A program made the position numbers and the translations under genes. A stretch of DNA of 64,000 nucleotides, taken from positions 3,297,001 to 3,361,000 of the forward strand of contig NZ_CP020104.1 in NCBI RefSeq assembly GCF_002056795.1. Reading direction: 5' to 3'. Positions 1 through 9,744 of this stretch are shown piece by piece. Every line of letters begins with the position of its first letter. Within the stretch, counting starts at the first letter, position 1. The DNA comes from Spirosoma aerolatum. GTDB lineage: Bacteria; Bacteroidota; Bacteroidia; Cytophagales; Spirosomataceae. A model generated the notes under the pieces. It had not been told where the DNA came from. It did not search any database and was given only the letters and a program-made list of their open reading frames with translations.

Positions 1-3000
1 CGGGTTTATCGCACAGGGGACCTGGGGCGATTACTACCGGATGGAACCATTGATTTTCTGGGTCGTCGCGACGATCAGGTGAAAATCCGTGGGCATCGGG
101 TCGAATTAGGTGAAGTTGAAGTAGTGGTCAATCAGATACCGGGTATCAGGCAGGCTGTGGTCGTAGCACGTGAAGCGCAGGGGGGGCAAAAGCAACTGGT
201 TGCCTATCTGGTTTCGGCTAACGGTCAGTTGATTACGTCGCAAGTTCGGTCGCAGCTGGCACAAAAACTACCTGACTACATGATGCCCTCCGCTTTCGTG
301 TGGCTGGATGAGTTGCCGAAAACAACGAGTGGCAAGGTCGATAAAAAGAAATTGCCAGCCCCGGAACGGAAACGGCCCGAGTTGACGGTGGCATATCGTA
401 AACCCAGGACTGTTCTTGAGCGGACCATTGCCCAGGTTTGGGAAGAGCTGCTGGAAATTGATCAGATAGGTTCTGATGATAATTTTTTTGAACTGGGCGG
501 CAATTCCCTACTGGCTCAAAAAACGGTAGCGCTTCTGAAAGAGCGGCAGTATACGCTACCTATCACCAAACTCTACCAATTTCCAACCGTTGCCGGTATT
601 GCCAGCTATCTGCAACCCAAAGAAGAGTCACCATTAACGATTGGTTTGCCTAAAAATCAGCAACAAAATGCGGCTCCGTCAACGCATGATTCGGACATTG
701 CTATCATTGGCATGGCGGGTCGCTTTCCAGGGGCGAGTACGATTGGTGAACTTTGGGAGATCCTCAAAGCGGGTAAAGAAACGACACGATTTTTTACGGA
801 CGACGAACTGGACCCATCAATTCCGGCAAGTCTGAAAGCTGACCCTCTTTACGTAAAGGCAAGGGGCGTGATTGACGGGGCCGATCAGTTCGATGCGAAC
901 TTCTTTGGCTTATCGCCCAAGGTTGCGCAGCTCATGGACCCTCAACAACGAATCTTTCTGGAGATTGCCTGGGAAACACTGGAACAAACGGGCTATCTCC
1001 CTCATCATTACGATGGTCGGGTTGGGGTATTTGCGGGCTGTGGGAATAATACATACTACCAGAAGAATATACAAGGGCATACAGATCTGATTGATCAGGT
1101 GGGTGCATTTCAGGTGATGACCCTGAACGAGAAAGATTATATAGCTTCCCGAACCGCTTACCAGCTCAATCTGAAAGGCCCGGCTGTGAGCGTGTATTCA
1201 GCCTGTTCAACTTCGTTGCTGGCGATTACGCAGGCTGTACAGAGCATCCGAAATGGTCAGTGCGAAGTAGCTTTGGCGGGGGGAGCTAGTATTACATCGC
1301 CGATCAATAGTGGCCATCTATATCAGGAAGGTGCTATGTTAAGCCAGGATGGGCATTGTCGATCGTTCGATGCTGATGCACAGGGCACCGTGTTTAGCGA
1401 TGGCGCAGGCGTTGTATTACTGAAAAGCCGGGAAGCGGCTCTTCGCGATGGCGATACAATTTACGCGGTCATTAAAGGGGTTGGCGTGAATAATGACGGG
1501 GGGGGTAAAGGAAGCTTTACGGCTCCCAGCTCAGAAGGGCAGGCCGGAGCGATCGCTATGGCTATAGCCGATGCCGCTATCGACCCGGCAACCATTAGTT
1601 ATGTAGAAGCGCATGGAACAGCTACGCCATTGGGTGACCCAATCGAAATCGAAGGGTTAATCCAGGCCTTTGGTGAGCAAGCTGATCGGCAGTTTTGTGC
1701 GATTGGCTCCATCAAAAGCAATATGGGGCATTTGACTCAGGCGGCTGGTGTGGCCGGGCTGATCAAAACGACACTCGCGCTGTATCATGAACAACTCCCG
1801 GCATCGATCAATTTTACCCGACCCAATCCCGCTATCGACTTTGCCAGTACGCCATTTTTTGTGAATACCCAATTGGTCGACTGGAGACCCGTGGGCGATT
1901 GGCCTCGTCGGGCCGGGGTGAGCTCATTCGGCGTTGGAGGCACCAATGTGCATGTCATATTGGAAGAATCTGGCGTTGAAAGGCCCCAATCTGCAGAAGG
2001 TCGGCCGGTACAGTTGCTAAGCTGGTCAGCTAAATCGTCCGGCAGTCTGGAGGCATATACCCGAAAATTGACACAGGCGGTTGAACAAGTAGAGGATACA
2101 GCATTAGCCGACCTGGCCTTTACCTTGCAGACGACTCAGGCCAGCTTTGGTCATCGACGCTTTATAGTTGCGGCAACAGCGACCGAACTACAGCAGAAAT
2201 TGCAGACCGAGCAGGCAAAATCATCCCTGTCAAAAGCTGTCCAACGGCCTGATGAAGTGGTTTTCCTGTTTCCTGGGCAAGGGTCTCAATACCTCAATAT
2301 GGGACGTTGGCTGTATCAATCAGAAGCTGTATTCCGGGAGGCTATCGATACCTGCGCGAACTTGCTGGTTCCCTACCTTGACCTTGATATTCGTCGGGTG
2401 ATGTATCCCGAATCGATGGATATGGAGGCTGAACAGCGGCTACGAAATACGCGTTATACGCAACCTGCCCTGTTTGTGACCGAGTATGCGCTGGCCCAAT
2501 TATGGATGAGTTGGGGGATTGTACCGACCGTGTTTTGTGGGCATAGTATCGGTGAATTTGTGGCTGCTCATTTGGCCGGTATTTTTTCGTTGGCGGATGC
2601 ACTCAGGCTCATTGCCATGCGTGGCCGTATGGTGAGCGAACGCCCGCGTGGTAGTATGTTGTCGGTGCGTAAACCTGCCGAACTAATTGCCGGGATGATG
2701 CCCGAAACGATTTCTATGGCCGCTATAAATAGCCATACATTATGTGTAGTAGCAGGGCCAGATGAAGATATCGCTGATTTTGCCCGGTTATTGGACGAAC
2801 AGGAAATTCCTAATCAGCCACTGGCAACGAGTCATGCATTTCATTCCAGTATGATGGAACCCATTGTGGGTGAATTTGGCAACGTCGTGAGTGAAATTTC
2901 ACTGAATCGGCCTAAAAAACCGATTGTATCGACGGTAAGTGGAACCTGGCTTACAGATACCCAGGCTACCGATCCTATATATTGGGCGAATCACCTGCGT

Positions 3001-5544
3001 GCGACCGTACAATTTGCTGATGCGCTGGATACGATGATTGCTTTAGATAGCCCATTACTGCTGGAAGTTGGCCCAGGACACGTGACAGCGACACTGGCCC
3101 GGCAGCAGGTTGGAAAAAAGACAATTCCAGTACTAGCCGGATTAGCCAATCTGCCCGATGGGCCAGCGGCCTGCCAGTCATTGCTGACTACCCTAGGGCA
3201 ATTATACCAGAATGGTTTGGAACCAGACTGGAAGGCCTTTTATAAGCATCAGAAACGGATAAAGATTAGCGCGCCCAGCTACGCATTTGATAAAAGGCAT
3301 TGCTGGCTCGATCCGGTGGAAATCTGGCCGGAAAACCCCTCTTTACATACAAATAAACATGTCGGTTTAGTTGGTAATGTGCCTGTTGATCAGCGGCCTG
3401 TTGCAGATTTGCCCGATCGGTCGACCGTCGTATTGCCAATAACCACACCAAAAACTATGAGAAAATCTACATTGATCAGCCAAATCAACCAACTGCTGGA
3501 AGAGGCATCTGGTATTGAAATGGATGGGGTTGCGTCCGACACCAGTTTTCTGGAAATCGGATTGGATTCTCTGTTGCTGACCCAAGTGGCTCTAACCCTG
3601 AAAAAAGAATTTGGCTTGCCCATTACCTTCCGTCAGTTAACCAGTACGTATACGTCTCCTGAACTGTTGGCCGACTTTATTGACCAGCAATTGCCCCCCG
3701 AACCGCAACCTGTTGCACCAACTCCAACTGCTGCTCCAGTACCGCCAGTTGCGCTGAATGGTCACTATGGAACTCCTCTGGCGAATCCTGCACTGGATCT
3801 TATAGCCCAGCAACTGCAACTGCTTGCCAAACAGATTGAACTACTACAAGCAGGAAATACGCCAGCCTCCCAACCTGGTGCTGCGTCAACGCCCCAGCCA
3901 ATGTCGGTTAATGGAAACGTGGCAAAGAATGGAAGCTCAATTACGGAAGCCCCTGACCTGACACCAGAGGAAAAAGCTGAACTGAAGAAACCATTCGGCG
4001 CAACGGCCCGGATTGAACGGCAGGCTTCGGAACTTACTCCCAAACAGCGGCAGTTTCTGTCGCAGTTTACGGAACAGTATACCCTCAAAACAGCCAAAAG
4101 TAAAGCGTATGCCCAGCAAAATCGGGCACATATGGCCGACCCACGCGTGGTAACAGGTTTTCGGCCACTCACTAAGGAAATCGTTTATCCAATAGTAGTT
4201 AACCGATCAGCAGGTAGCAGAGTATGGGATATTGATGGGAATGAGTACATCGATGCGTTGAACGGGTTTGGCTCGAATATGTTCGGTTACCAGCCTGACT
4301 GGCTTAAACAGGTGTTGCACGATCAGATTGAAGCTGGTTTTGAAGTAGGCCCTCAGCATGAACTGGCAGGCGAGGTAACCCGGCTCATTTGTGAACTGAC
4401 CAAAACGGATCGGTCGGCTCTTTGCAATACGGGTTCCGAAGCGGTACTGGGAGCCATGCGCATCGCCCGAACGGTAACAGGGCGGTCGCTTATCGTTGCT
4501 TTTTCGGGATCTTACCATGGTATTGTGGATGAAGTTCTGGTGAGAGGAACCAAAAAGATGAAGTCGTTCCCGGCCGCGCCGGGAATCATGCCCGAAGCGG
4601 TTCAGAATATGCTCATTTTGGAGTATGGTACCGACGATAGTCTGAAAATCATTCGCGAGCGTGCCCATGAGTTAGCGGCTGTGCTGGTTGAGCCGGTTCA
4701 AAGCCGGCGCCCCGAGTTTGTACCGATTGAATTTTTAAAACAAGTACGGAGCATAACAGAGAAATCGGGTACGGCTCTGATTTTCGATGAAGTGATTACA
4801 GGTTTCCGAACCCATCCGGGTGGAACTCAGGCCCTTTTCGGCATTAAAGCCGATCTGGCTACGTACGGTAAAGTAGTGGGGGCTGGCTTACCAATTGGGG
4901 TTATTGCTGGTAAGCGTGCCTTTATGGATGCGCTGGATGGCGGATTCTGGCAATACGGCGATGCGTCGGTGCCGGAGGTTGGGGTAACCTATTTTGCCGG
5001 AACGTTTGTTCGTCATCCGCTGGCTCTGGCAGCTGCTAAAGCCTCTCTAGCCTACATGAAAACGGAAGGCCCCGCTTTACAACAGCAGTTGACTCATAAA
5101 ACAACCCGACTAGCCGATGGGCTGAATGCTGTGCTGGAAAACTGGAAACTTCCCCTTTTTGTTGTTAACTTTGGTTCATTATGGAAAATTAAGTTTAAAG
5201 AAGAGGTAGCATACGGTGAATTGTTGTTTACATTGATGCGTGATAAAGGCATTCACATCTGGGATGGATTTCCCTGTTTCCTAACAGAAGCGCATACCGA
5301 GCAGGAAATCGATGCTATTATTCGAAGTTTTACCGATAGTATACAGGAATTGATCGAGGTTGGCATTTTTAAAGCCGATCGAGTAAGCACATTCAATTCA
5401 GAAATAGTTGGGATAACTCATAACAGACATACACCACCAGCACCTGGGGCCAGATTAGGCCGGGATCGGCAGGGTAACCCTGCCTGGTTTATTCCTAATC
5501 CAGATCAGCCTGGGAAATACCTCCAGGTTGAATTAAATCAATGA
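1..5544 (+). CDS. Hybrid NRPS/PKS: A(partial)-PCP-KS-AT-ACP-aminotransferase
   Basis: The 5' end is outside the window; the frame is open from base 1, so the GTG at 79 is not a real start. 1847 codons are visible. Order: C-terminal part of an NRPS adenylation domain ([12 protein letters not shown] at the very start, [14 protein letters not shown], and a closing [10 protein letters not shown]); PCP with Ser at 505-507 (ELGGNSLL); ketosynthase about 694-1971 with Cys 1204-1206 (ACSTSLL), His 1612-1614 (EAHGTATP) and His 1729-1731 (NMGH); acyltransferase about 2257-3150 with Ser 2545-2547 (GHSIGE) and HAFH at 2833-2844, the malonyl-CoA signature; ACP with Ser 3568-3570 (GLDSLLL); Pro/Ala linker about 3700-3950; class III aminotransferase about 4090-5380 with probable PLP Lys at 4870-4872. 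No KR, DH, ER or methyltransferase is present. By analogy with McyE and MycA-type lines, the beta-keto intermediate should be transaminated to a beta-amino acyl chain. The next module starts 3 bp downstream. Confidence 0.95.
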   Translation, partial: RVYRTGDLGRLLPDGTIDFLGRRDDQVKIRGHRVELGEVEVVVNQIPGIRQAVVVAREAQGGQKQLVAYLVSANGQLITSQVRSQLAQKLPDYMMPSAFVWLDELPKTTSGKVDKKKLPAPERKRPELTVAYRKPRTVLERTIAQVWEELLEIDQIGSDDNFFELGGNSLLAQKTVALLKERQYTLPITKLYQFPTVAGIASYLQPKEESPLTIGLPKNQQQNAAPSTHDSDIAIIGMAGRFPGASTIGELWEILKAGKETTRFFTDDELDPSIPASLKADPLYVKARGVIDGADQFDANFFGLSPKVAQLMDPQQRIFLEIAWETLEQTGYLPHHYDGRVGVFAGCGNNTYYQKNIQGHTDLIDQVGAFQVMTLNEKDYIASRTAYQLNLKGPAVSVYSACSTSLLAITQAVQSIRNGQCEVALAGGASITSPINSGHLYQEGAMLSQDGHCRSFDADAQGTVFSDGAGVVLLKSREAALRDGDTIYAVIKGVGVNNDGGGKGSFTAPSSEGQAGAIAMAIADAAIDPATISYVEAHGTATPLGDPIEIEGLIQAFGEQADRQFCAIGSIKSNMGHLTQAAGVAGLIKTTLALYHEQLPASINFTRPNPAIDFASTPFFVNTQLVDWRPVGDWPRRAGVSSFGVGGTNVHVILEESGVERPQSAEGRPVQLLSWSAKSSGSLEAYTRKLTQAVEQVEDTALADLAFTLQTTQASFGHRRFIVAATATELQQKLQTEQAKSSLSKAVQRPDEVVFLFPGQGSQYLNMGRWLYQSEAVFREAIDTCANLLVPYLDLDIRRVMYPESMDMEAEQRLRNTRYTQPALFVTEYALAQLWMSWGIVPTVFCGHSIGEFVAAHLAGIFSLADALRLIAMRGRMVSERPRGSMLSVRKPAELIAGMMPETISMAAINSHTLCVVAGPDEDIADFARLLDEQEIPNQPLATSHAFHSSMMEPIVGEFGNVVSEISLNRPKKPIVSTVSGTWLTDTQATDPIYWANHLRATVQFADALDTMIALDSPLLLEVGPGHVTATLARQQVGKKTIPVLAGLANLPDGPAACQSLLTTLGQLYQNGLEPDWKAFYKHQKRIKISAPSYAFDKRHCWLDPVEIWPENPSLHTNKHVGLVGNVPVDQRPVADLPDRSTVVLPITTPKTMRKSTLISQINQLLEEASGIEMDGVASDTSFLEIGLDSLLLTQVALTLKKEFGLPITFRQLTSTYTSPELLADFIDQQLPPEPQPVAPTPTAAPVPPVALNGHYGTPLANPALDLIAQQLQLLAKQIELLQAGNTPASQPGAASTPQPMSVNGNVAKNGSSITEAPDLTPEEKAELKKPFGATARIERQASELTPKQRQFLSQFTEQYTLKTAKSKAYAQQNRAHMADPRVVTGFRPLTKEIVYPIVVNRSAGSRVWDIDGNEYIDALNGFGSNMFGYQPDWLKQVLHDQIEAGFEVGPQHELAGEVTRLICELTKTDRSALCNTGSEAVLGAMRIARTVTGRSLIVAFSGSYHGIVDEVLVRGTKKMKSFPAAPGIMPEAVQNMLILEYGTDDSLKIIRERAHELAAVLVEPVQSRRPEFVPIEFLKQVRSITEKSGTALIFDEVITGFRTHPGGTQALFGIKADLATYGKVVGAGLPIGVIAGKRAFMDALDGGFWQYGDASVPEVGVTYFAGTFVRHPLALAAAKASLAYMKTEGPALQQQLTHKTTRLADGLNAVLENWKLPLFVVNFGSLWKIKFKEEVAYGELLFTLMRDKGIHIWDGFPCFLTEAHTEQEIDAIIRSFTDSIQELIEVGIFKADRVSTFNSEIVGITHNRHTPPAPGARLGRDRQGNPAWFIPNPDQPGKYLQVELNQ

Positions 5545-5547
5545 CGG

Positions 5548-8500
5548 ATGGCGGAAAGCATTGCGAATGTAAACCTGATTGAAGTTGATTTTAACCCATT
5601 TGAGGGACCTCAAATCGTGAGTCTGGCTCCGGCAACGGAGCCACAAATCGAAATCTGGGCGGCCTGTAAACTCGGTGGCGACGATGCCAGCCGAGCTTTC
5701 AATGAGTCGATTTCGTTGCGGTTTCATGGGGTACTGGATCAACTTGCTTTCGACAAAGCCTGGCAAGCACTGGTGCGCCGTCATGAAGCGCTACACTCGG
5801 CGTTTAGTGCTGATGGGCGGCAGATGTGCATTTTCGATGAGGTATCTATTCCCCTGACTTACCTGGACTGTGCCGCTAAATCGAAGGTTGAGCAGGAACA
5901 GATTATTGCAGACTATGTCCAGCAGGATGCACGCTATGTATTCGATCTGCTGAACGGCCCATTGATTAAGGTGTGCCTGATCAAATTGTCGGATACCGAT
6001 CATCATTTTACCCTGACAGGGCATCATATTGTGTGTGATGGCTGGTCGTTAGGTATTTTACTTCAGGATCTAAGTGCGCTCTATTCCGCCTACGCCCGGC
6101 ACCGCAACCCCAATTTACCTGAGGCCCCGACCTATAGCCAGTACGCCCTTGAGCAGCACCAGTTTGAGCAAAGCGAAGCGTATCGGCAGATCGAAAAATT
6201 CTGGCTCAACCAGTATAGCGGTACAATCCCCGTTCTGGAGTTGCCTACCGACTTCGCCCGACCAGCGCTACGAACGTATTCCATTGACCGACGCGATCAT
6301 CTATTGAGCGATGCCTTGGCTGGGGCTGTGAAAAAAATGGGCGCCAGGGCAGGGGCTAGTTTTGTTACCACATTAATGGCTGCTTTCGAGGTGTTTCTGC
6401 ACCGGGTAACGGGCCAGGATGATATTGTGGTAGGCTTACCCACATCCGGGCAGTCAGCAACCGGCTACCTGGGGTTGGTGGGGCATTGTGTCAATTTGCT
6501 GCCACTACGCAGCTTTCCCAGGTCTGAACTGAGCTTTCTGGAGTTTTTACAGCAACGAAAGGAAGGCATACTCGATGCATACGAACACCAACGACTGACG
6601 TTTGGCAGTCTGCTGAAAAAGCTACCCATTGTTCGCGATCCTTCTCGGGTTCCGCTGGTTCCAGTCATCTTCAACGTCGACATGGGGCTCGATAATGGGG
6701 TAGATTTTCACGGGCTTGATTATCAGTTTATCAGCAATCCGAGGGAGTTTGGTGCCGTTGACCTCTTTCTGAACATAAGTGATGCCGCAACCGGCAAATC
6801 GGCTCTCGTTTTTGAATGGTCATACAATACTCAGTTGTTCAAAGAAGCGACTATCGACCGGATGATGGCCGAGTTTGAACGGCTTCTGAAAGCTATTGTT
6901 GAGAATCCATCCATTCAGATTGAAGATATTCTGCTGGCCGATGAGGATGATCAGAGCAGAAAGCTGGCCACCTGGAACGATACGGCGGCAAATTACCCAA
7001 ATACGGCTTCGTTACATTCGTTACTGGCGCAAACGGCTAATGAGTTTGCGGATAAACTGGCGCTGGTCTTTACCCGGCAAACGGAACAACAAACGTTTAC
7101 GTATCGGGAGCTTCATGAACGGGCTAACCAGCTAGCGCAGGCTATTCGAAAGCAGGGTTTAGGAACAAGAGTCAATGGGAGTACGCCCGTAGTAGGGGTT
7201 GTTCTGGATCGTACGCCCGATCTGGTCATTACTTTACTGGCTGTTCTGAAAGCTGGTGCCGCTTATGTGCCCATTGATCCGGAGTATCCGCATGACCGTA
7301 TTGCGTTTATGCTGGCCGACTCATCAGCCACCTTGCTGATTACATCGAAAAAATACCATTCGGCCGGTCATACAACGTACCCGACTTTGGGCCAGCCAGC
7401 GAACCAGACGAAGGTTGTGTTGCTGGATACCCTTCTGAATGAACTTGACCAGTATCCCAAAGAGGCTCCGGCAATTGAGGTAAACGGAAACGATCTGGCG
7501 TATATTCTCTATACCTCAGGTTCGACCGGAAAACCCAAAGGCGTTCTTATTGAGCATCATAACCTGGTCAATCTGCTGTACAGCATGATAAGCTGGCCAG
7601 GTATTGCAAAAGACGATAAACTGCTGGCTGTCACAACGGTTTCGTTCGACATTGCCGGGCTTGAGTTATACCTGCCCATTCTGGTAGGGGCAACGTTGGT
7701 ACTGGCCGATTCCGAAACGACAAAAGATGGCCGGGCACTACTAGAGACTGTTTCTACCTTTGGGGTTAGCCTCATCCAGGCTACCCCAATCACCTATAAA
7801 ATGATGCTCGCGGCTGGTTGGGAGGAACGATTGCCGTTGAAGATTCTGTGCTGTGGAGAGCCTTTGTCGAAAGACCTGGCTCAGAAACTCACCGCTCGTT
7901 GTGGATCGCTCTGGAATATGTATGGCCCAACCGAAACGACTATCTATTCGACCGGAAAGCAGATTCTGGCCAGCGACGAGATTATTACGATTGGACGGCC
8001 CATTCAGAACACCCAGGTCTATATTCTGGACGAACACCTGAATCGGTTGCCCGAAGGGAGTGTTGGCGAAATTTACATTGCTGGCGATGGGGTTGCCCGA
8101 GGCTATCTGAACCGTCCTGAGCTGACGCGGGAAAAATTCGTTCCGAACCCATTCAGTACGTCGAAAAAAAGTACCATGTACCGAACGGGCGACTTAGGTA
8201 AGTTTATGCCCGATGGCGAAATCCATTGCCTGGGGCGTATCGACCAGCAGGTGAAGATTCGCGGCTACCGGATTGAGTTGGGCGAAATAGAGCATGCTCT
8301 AGTCACTCAGGAAGGGGTGAGTGAAGCTGTGGTCGTTGCTCGTGAAGATCGCCCTGGTGACCAACGATTGATTGCTTATCTGGTGACTAATCCGCCGTTG
8401 AGCGAAGACGCCTTCAGGAACCAGATTCTGATGTGGCGAAGGCAATTGCAGGAAAATCTGCCTTCCTATATGGTCCCGACAGATTTTGTGAGCCTGGCCC

Positions 8501-9645
8501 AGTTGCCTATTACACCAAATGGCAAAATTGACAAAAATGCGCTGCCTAAGCCTGCTTCCATGCTGGCCGTGGAATATAGAACACATATTGCTCCTTCGAC
8601 CGAAACGGAAAAACTGATTGTGGGAATCTGGAAGGAAGCGTTGATGCTGGATCAGATTGATATTGATACCGACTTTTTTGAACTGGGTGGGCACTCGATG
8701 ATTGCCGTTCAGGTAATGACCCAACTGGAAAAGGAAACCGGACAGCGACTACCCTTATCCATTTTACTGACCTATCCGACAGTTCGAAAACTGGCACAGC
8801 TTTTACAGACGAATGAAAAGCCAACAACCTGGACGTCGCTGGTACCCATCCGGCCAGAAGGTAATAAAGATCCCCTTTACATTATTCATGGAATTGGTCT
8901 AAATCTGTTAAATTTCAGTAGCTTGATCAGCTATCTGGACCCTGAGCAGCCTATTTACGGCCTCCAGGCAAAAGGGTTGGATGGAAAAGATGAGCCGCTC
9001 GATAAGATGGAAGACATTGCCGCTTTCTATCTGAGCGAAGTGCTGGAACAAAACCCCAATGGTCCGTATGCAATTGCTGGCTATTCGTTTGGTGGCTATG
9101 TGGCGCTGGAGATGGCCCGGCAATTGAAAGCAATGGGGAAAGAGGTGAAAATGCTGGCCATGTTCGACACCAATGCACAGGAGTCAGATATGAATCGCTC
9201 GATGGGCGACTGGCTGATGCGGAAAGTGCTCCGCCAGTTCCCGAAATTAATCTGGTTCACCAGGTCATTGATCCAGAAACCTATTCAGACGCTCAAATAC
9301 CAGCAGGGATATGTTGAGTGGAAAATCGATGCGTTGCTAAAAGCAATGGGTTTGCGTCAGGAGCCAGAACCAGAAGTGGGATTGGAACACCTGAATAAAA
9401 TCATCGAAAAGCATGAGTATGCGTTTTCGCATTATACCATGAAACCCTACGACGGTGTTATCGACCTTTTTAAGGCTCAGGTTCGTCTTTACTTTGTCGA
9501 TGATAGTAAGTTTCTGGGCTGGAAAAAATATGCTAAAAAAGGGGTACGCGTGCATAGTGTGCCGGGCGATCATCAACTGATGCTCCTGCCTCCCAATGAT
9601 AAAGCCTTTGCTGAAGCCCTGCAACGGGCACTCGATCAGGCATAA
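5548..9645 (+). CDS. NRPS termination module C-A-PCP-TE
   Basis: 1365 residues forming the last module of the assembly line begun upstream. Condensation domain about residues 27-460 with HHIVCDG (His pair at 6022-6027). Adenylation domain about 490-1010 with YILYTSGSTGKPKG, YGPTETTIY, YRTGDLG and VKIRGYRIELGE. PCP Ser at 8695-8697 (ELGGHSM). Type I thioesterase about 1105-1365 with Ser1180 (GYSFGG), Asp1207 (MFDTN) and His1342 (GDHQ). The C domain should take the beta-amino acyl chain from the preceding ACP-aminotransferase module, add the amino acid loaded here, and the TE should hydrolyse or cyclise the product. Aligning by hand to GrsA I read the specificity residues as D-I-L-Q-L-C-M-I-Y-K, which resembles glycine codes but is not identical; treat substrate as tentative. 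ATG at 5548 follows the previous stop by 3 bp, so the pair is co-transcribed. Confidence 0.95.
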   Translation: MAESIANVNLIEVDFNPFEGPQIVSLAPATEPQIEIWAACKLGGDDASRAFNESISLRFHGVLDQLAFDKAWQALVRRHEALHSAFSADGRQMCIFDEVSIPLTYLDCAAKSKVEQEQIIADYVQQDARYVFDLLNGPLIKVCLIKLSDTDHHFTLTGHHIVCDGWSLGILLQDLSALYSAYARHRNPNLPEAPTYSQYALEQHQFEQSEAYRQIEKFWLNQYSGTIPVLELPTDFARPALRTYSIDRRDHLLSDALAGAVKKMGARAGASFVTTLMAAFEVFLHRVTGQDDIVVGLPTSGQSATGYLGLVGHCVNLLPLRSFPRSELSFLEFLQQRKEGILDAYEHQRLTFGSLLKKLPIVRDPSRVPLVPVIFNVDMGLDNGVDFHGLDYQFISNPREFGAVDLFLNISDAATGKSALVFEWSYNTQLFKEATIDRMMAEFERLLKAIVENPSIQIEDILLADEDDQSRKLATWNDTAANYPNTASLHSLLAQTANEFADKLALVFTRQTEQQTFTYRELHERANQLAQAIRKQGLGTRVNGSTPVVGVVLDRTPDLVITLLAVLKAGAAYVPIDPEYPHDRIAFMLADSSATLLITSKKYHSAGHTTYPTLGQPANQTKVVLLDTLLNELDQYPKEAPAIEVNGNDLAYILYTSGSTGKPKGVLIEHHNLVNLLYSMISWPGIAKDDKLLAVTTVSFDIAGLELYLPILVGATLVLADSETTKDGRALLETVSTFGVSLIQATPITYKMMLAAGWEERLPLKILCCGEPLSKDLAQKLTARCGSLWNMYGPTETTIYSTGKQILASDEIITIGRPIQNTQVYILDEHLNRLPEGSVGEIYIAGDGVARGYLNRPELTREKFVPNPFSTSKKSTMYRTGDLGKFMPDGEIHCLGRIDQQVKIRGYRIELGEIEHALVTQEGVSEAVVVAREDRPGDQRLIAYLVTNPPLSEDAFRNQILMWRRQLQENLPSYMVPTDFVSLAQLPITPNGKIDKNALPKPASMLAVEYRTHIAPSTETEKLIVGIWKEALMLDQIDIDTDFFELGGHSMIAVQVMTQLEKETGQRLPLSILLTYPTVRKLAQLLQTNEKPTTWTSLVPIRPEGNKDPLYIIHGIGLNLLNFSSLISYLDPEQPIYGLQAKGLDGKDEPLDKMEDIAAFYLSEVLEQNPNGPYAIAGYSFGGYVALEMARQLKAMGKEVKMLAMFDTNAQESDMNRSMGDWLMRKVLRQFPKLIWFTRSLIQKPIQTLKYQQGYVEWKIDALLKAMGLRQEPEPEVGLEHLNKIIEKHEYAFSHYTMKPYDGVIDLFKAQVRLYFVDDSKFLGWKKYAKKGVRVHSVPGDHQLMLLPPNDKAFAEALQRALDQA

Positions 9646-9661
9646 AACGGCTAGACAGTAG

Positions 9662-9723
9662 AACACGGATTTTCAGGATTCGTATGATTTACACTGATCA
9701 TATGGATCCTGAAAATCCGTGTT
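9662..9723. terminator. Long palindrome, probable bidirectional terminator
   Basis: An 18-bp perfect inverted repeat (9662-9679 with 9706-9723) begins AACACGGATTTTCAGGAT. The loop carries a further short, G-U tolerant stem (about 9681-9687 with 9698-9704). The right arm runs into TTTTATTT. It sits between the convergent NRPS and GT2-GH26-like genes, fitting a shared terminator. Its composition resembles intergenic palindromes that recur in Bacteroidota genomes, so it may belong to a dispersed repeat family; that part is inference. Confidence 0.7.
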
Positions 9724-9744
9724 TTATTTGCCGCTAACGATCCC

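Noticed and set aside
79..81. GTG as start of the first NRPS/PKS gene
   Set aside because: The reading frame is open to base 1 and encodes A-domain residues that belong upstream; the gene is cut by the window.
3765..4172. Minus-strand 135-residue open frame
   Set aside because: It is antisense to the linker and aminotransferase part of the NRPS/PKS gene, with unusual composition and no domain pattern.
4207..4668. Minus-strand 153-residue open frame
   Set aside because: It lies antisense to conserved aminotransferase motifs and shows no protein features.
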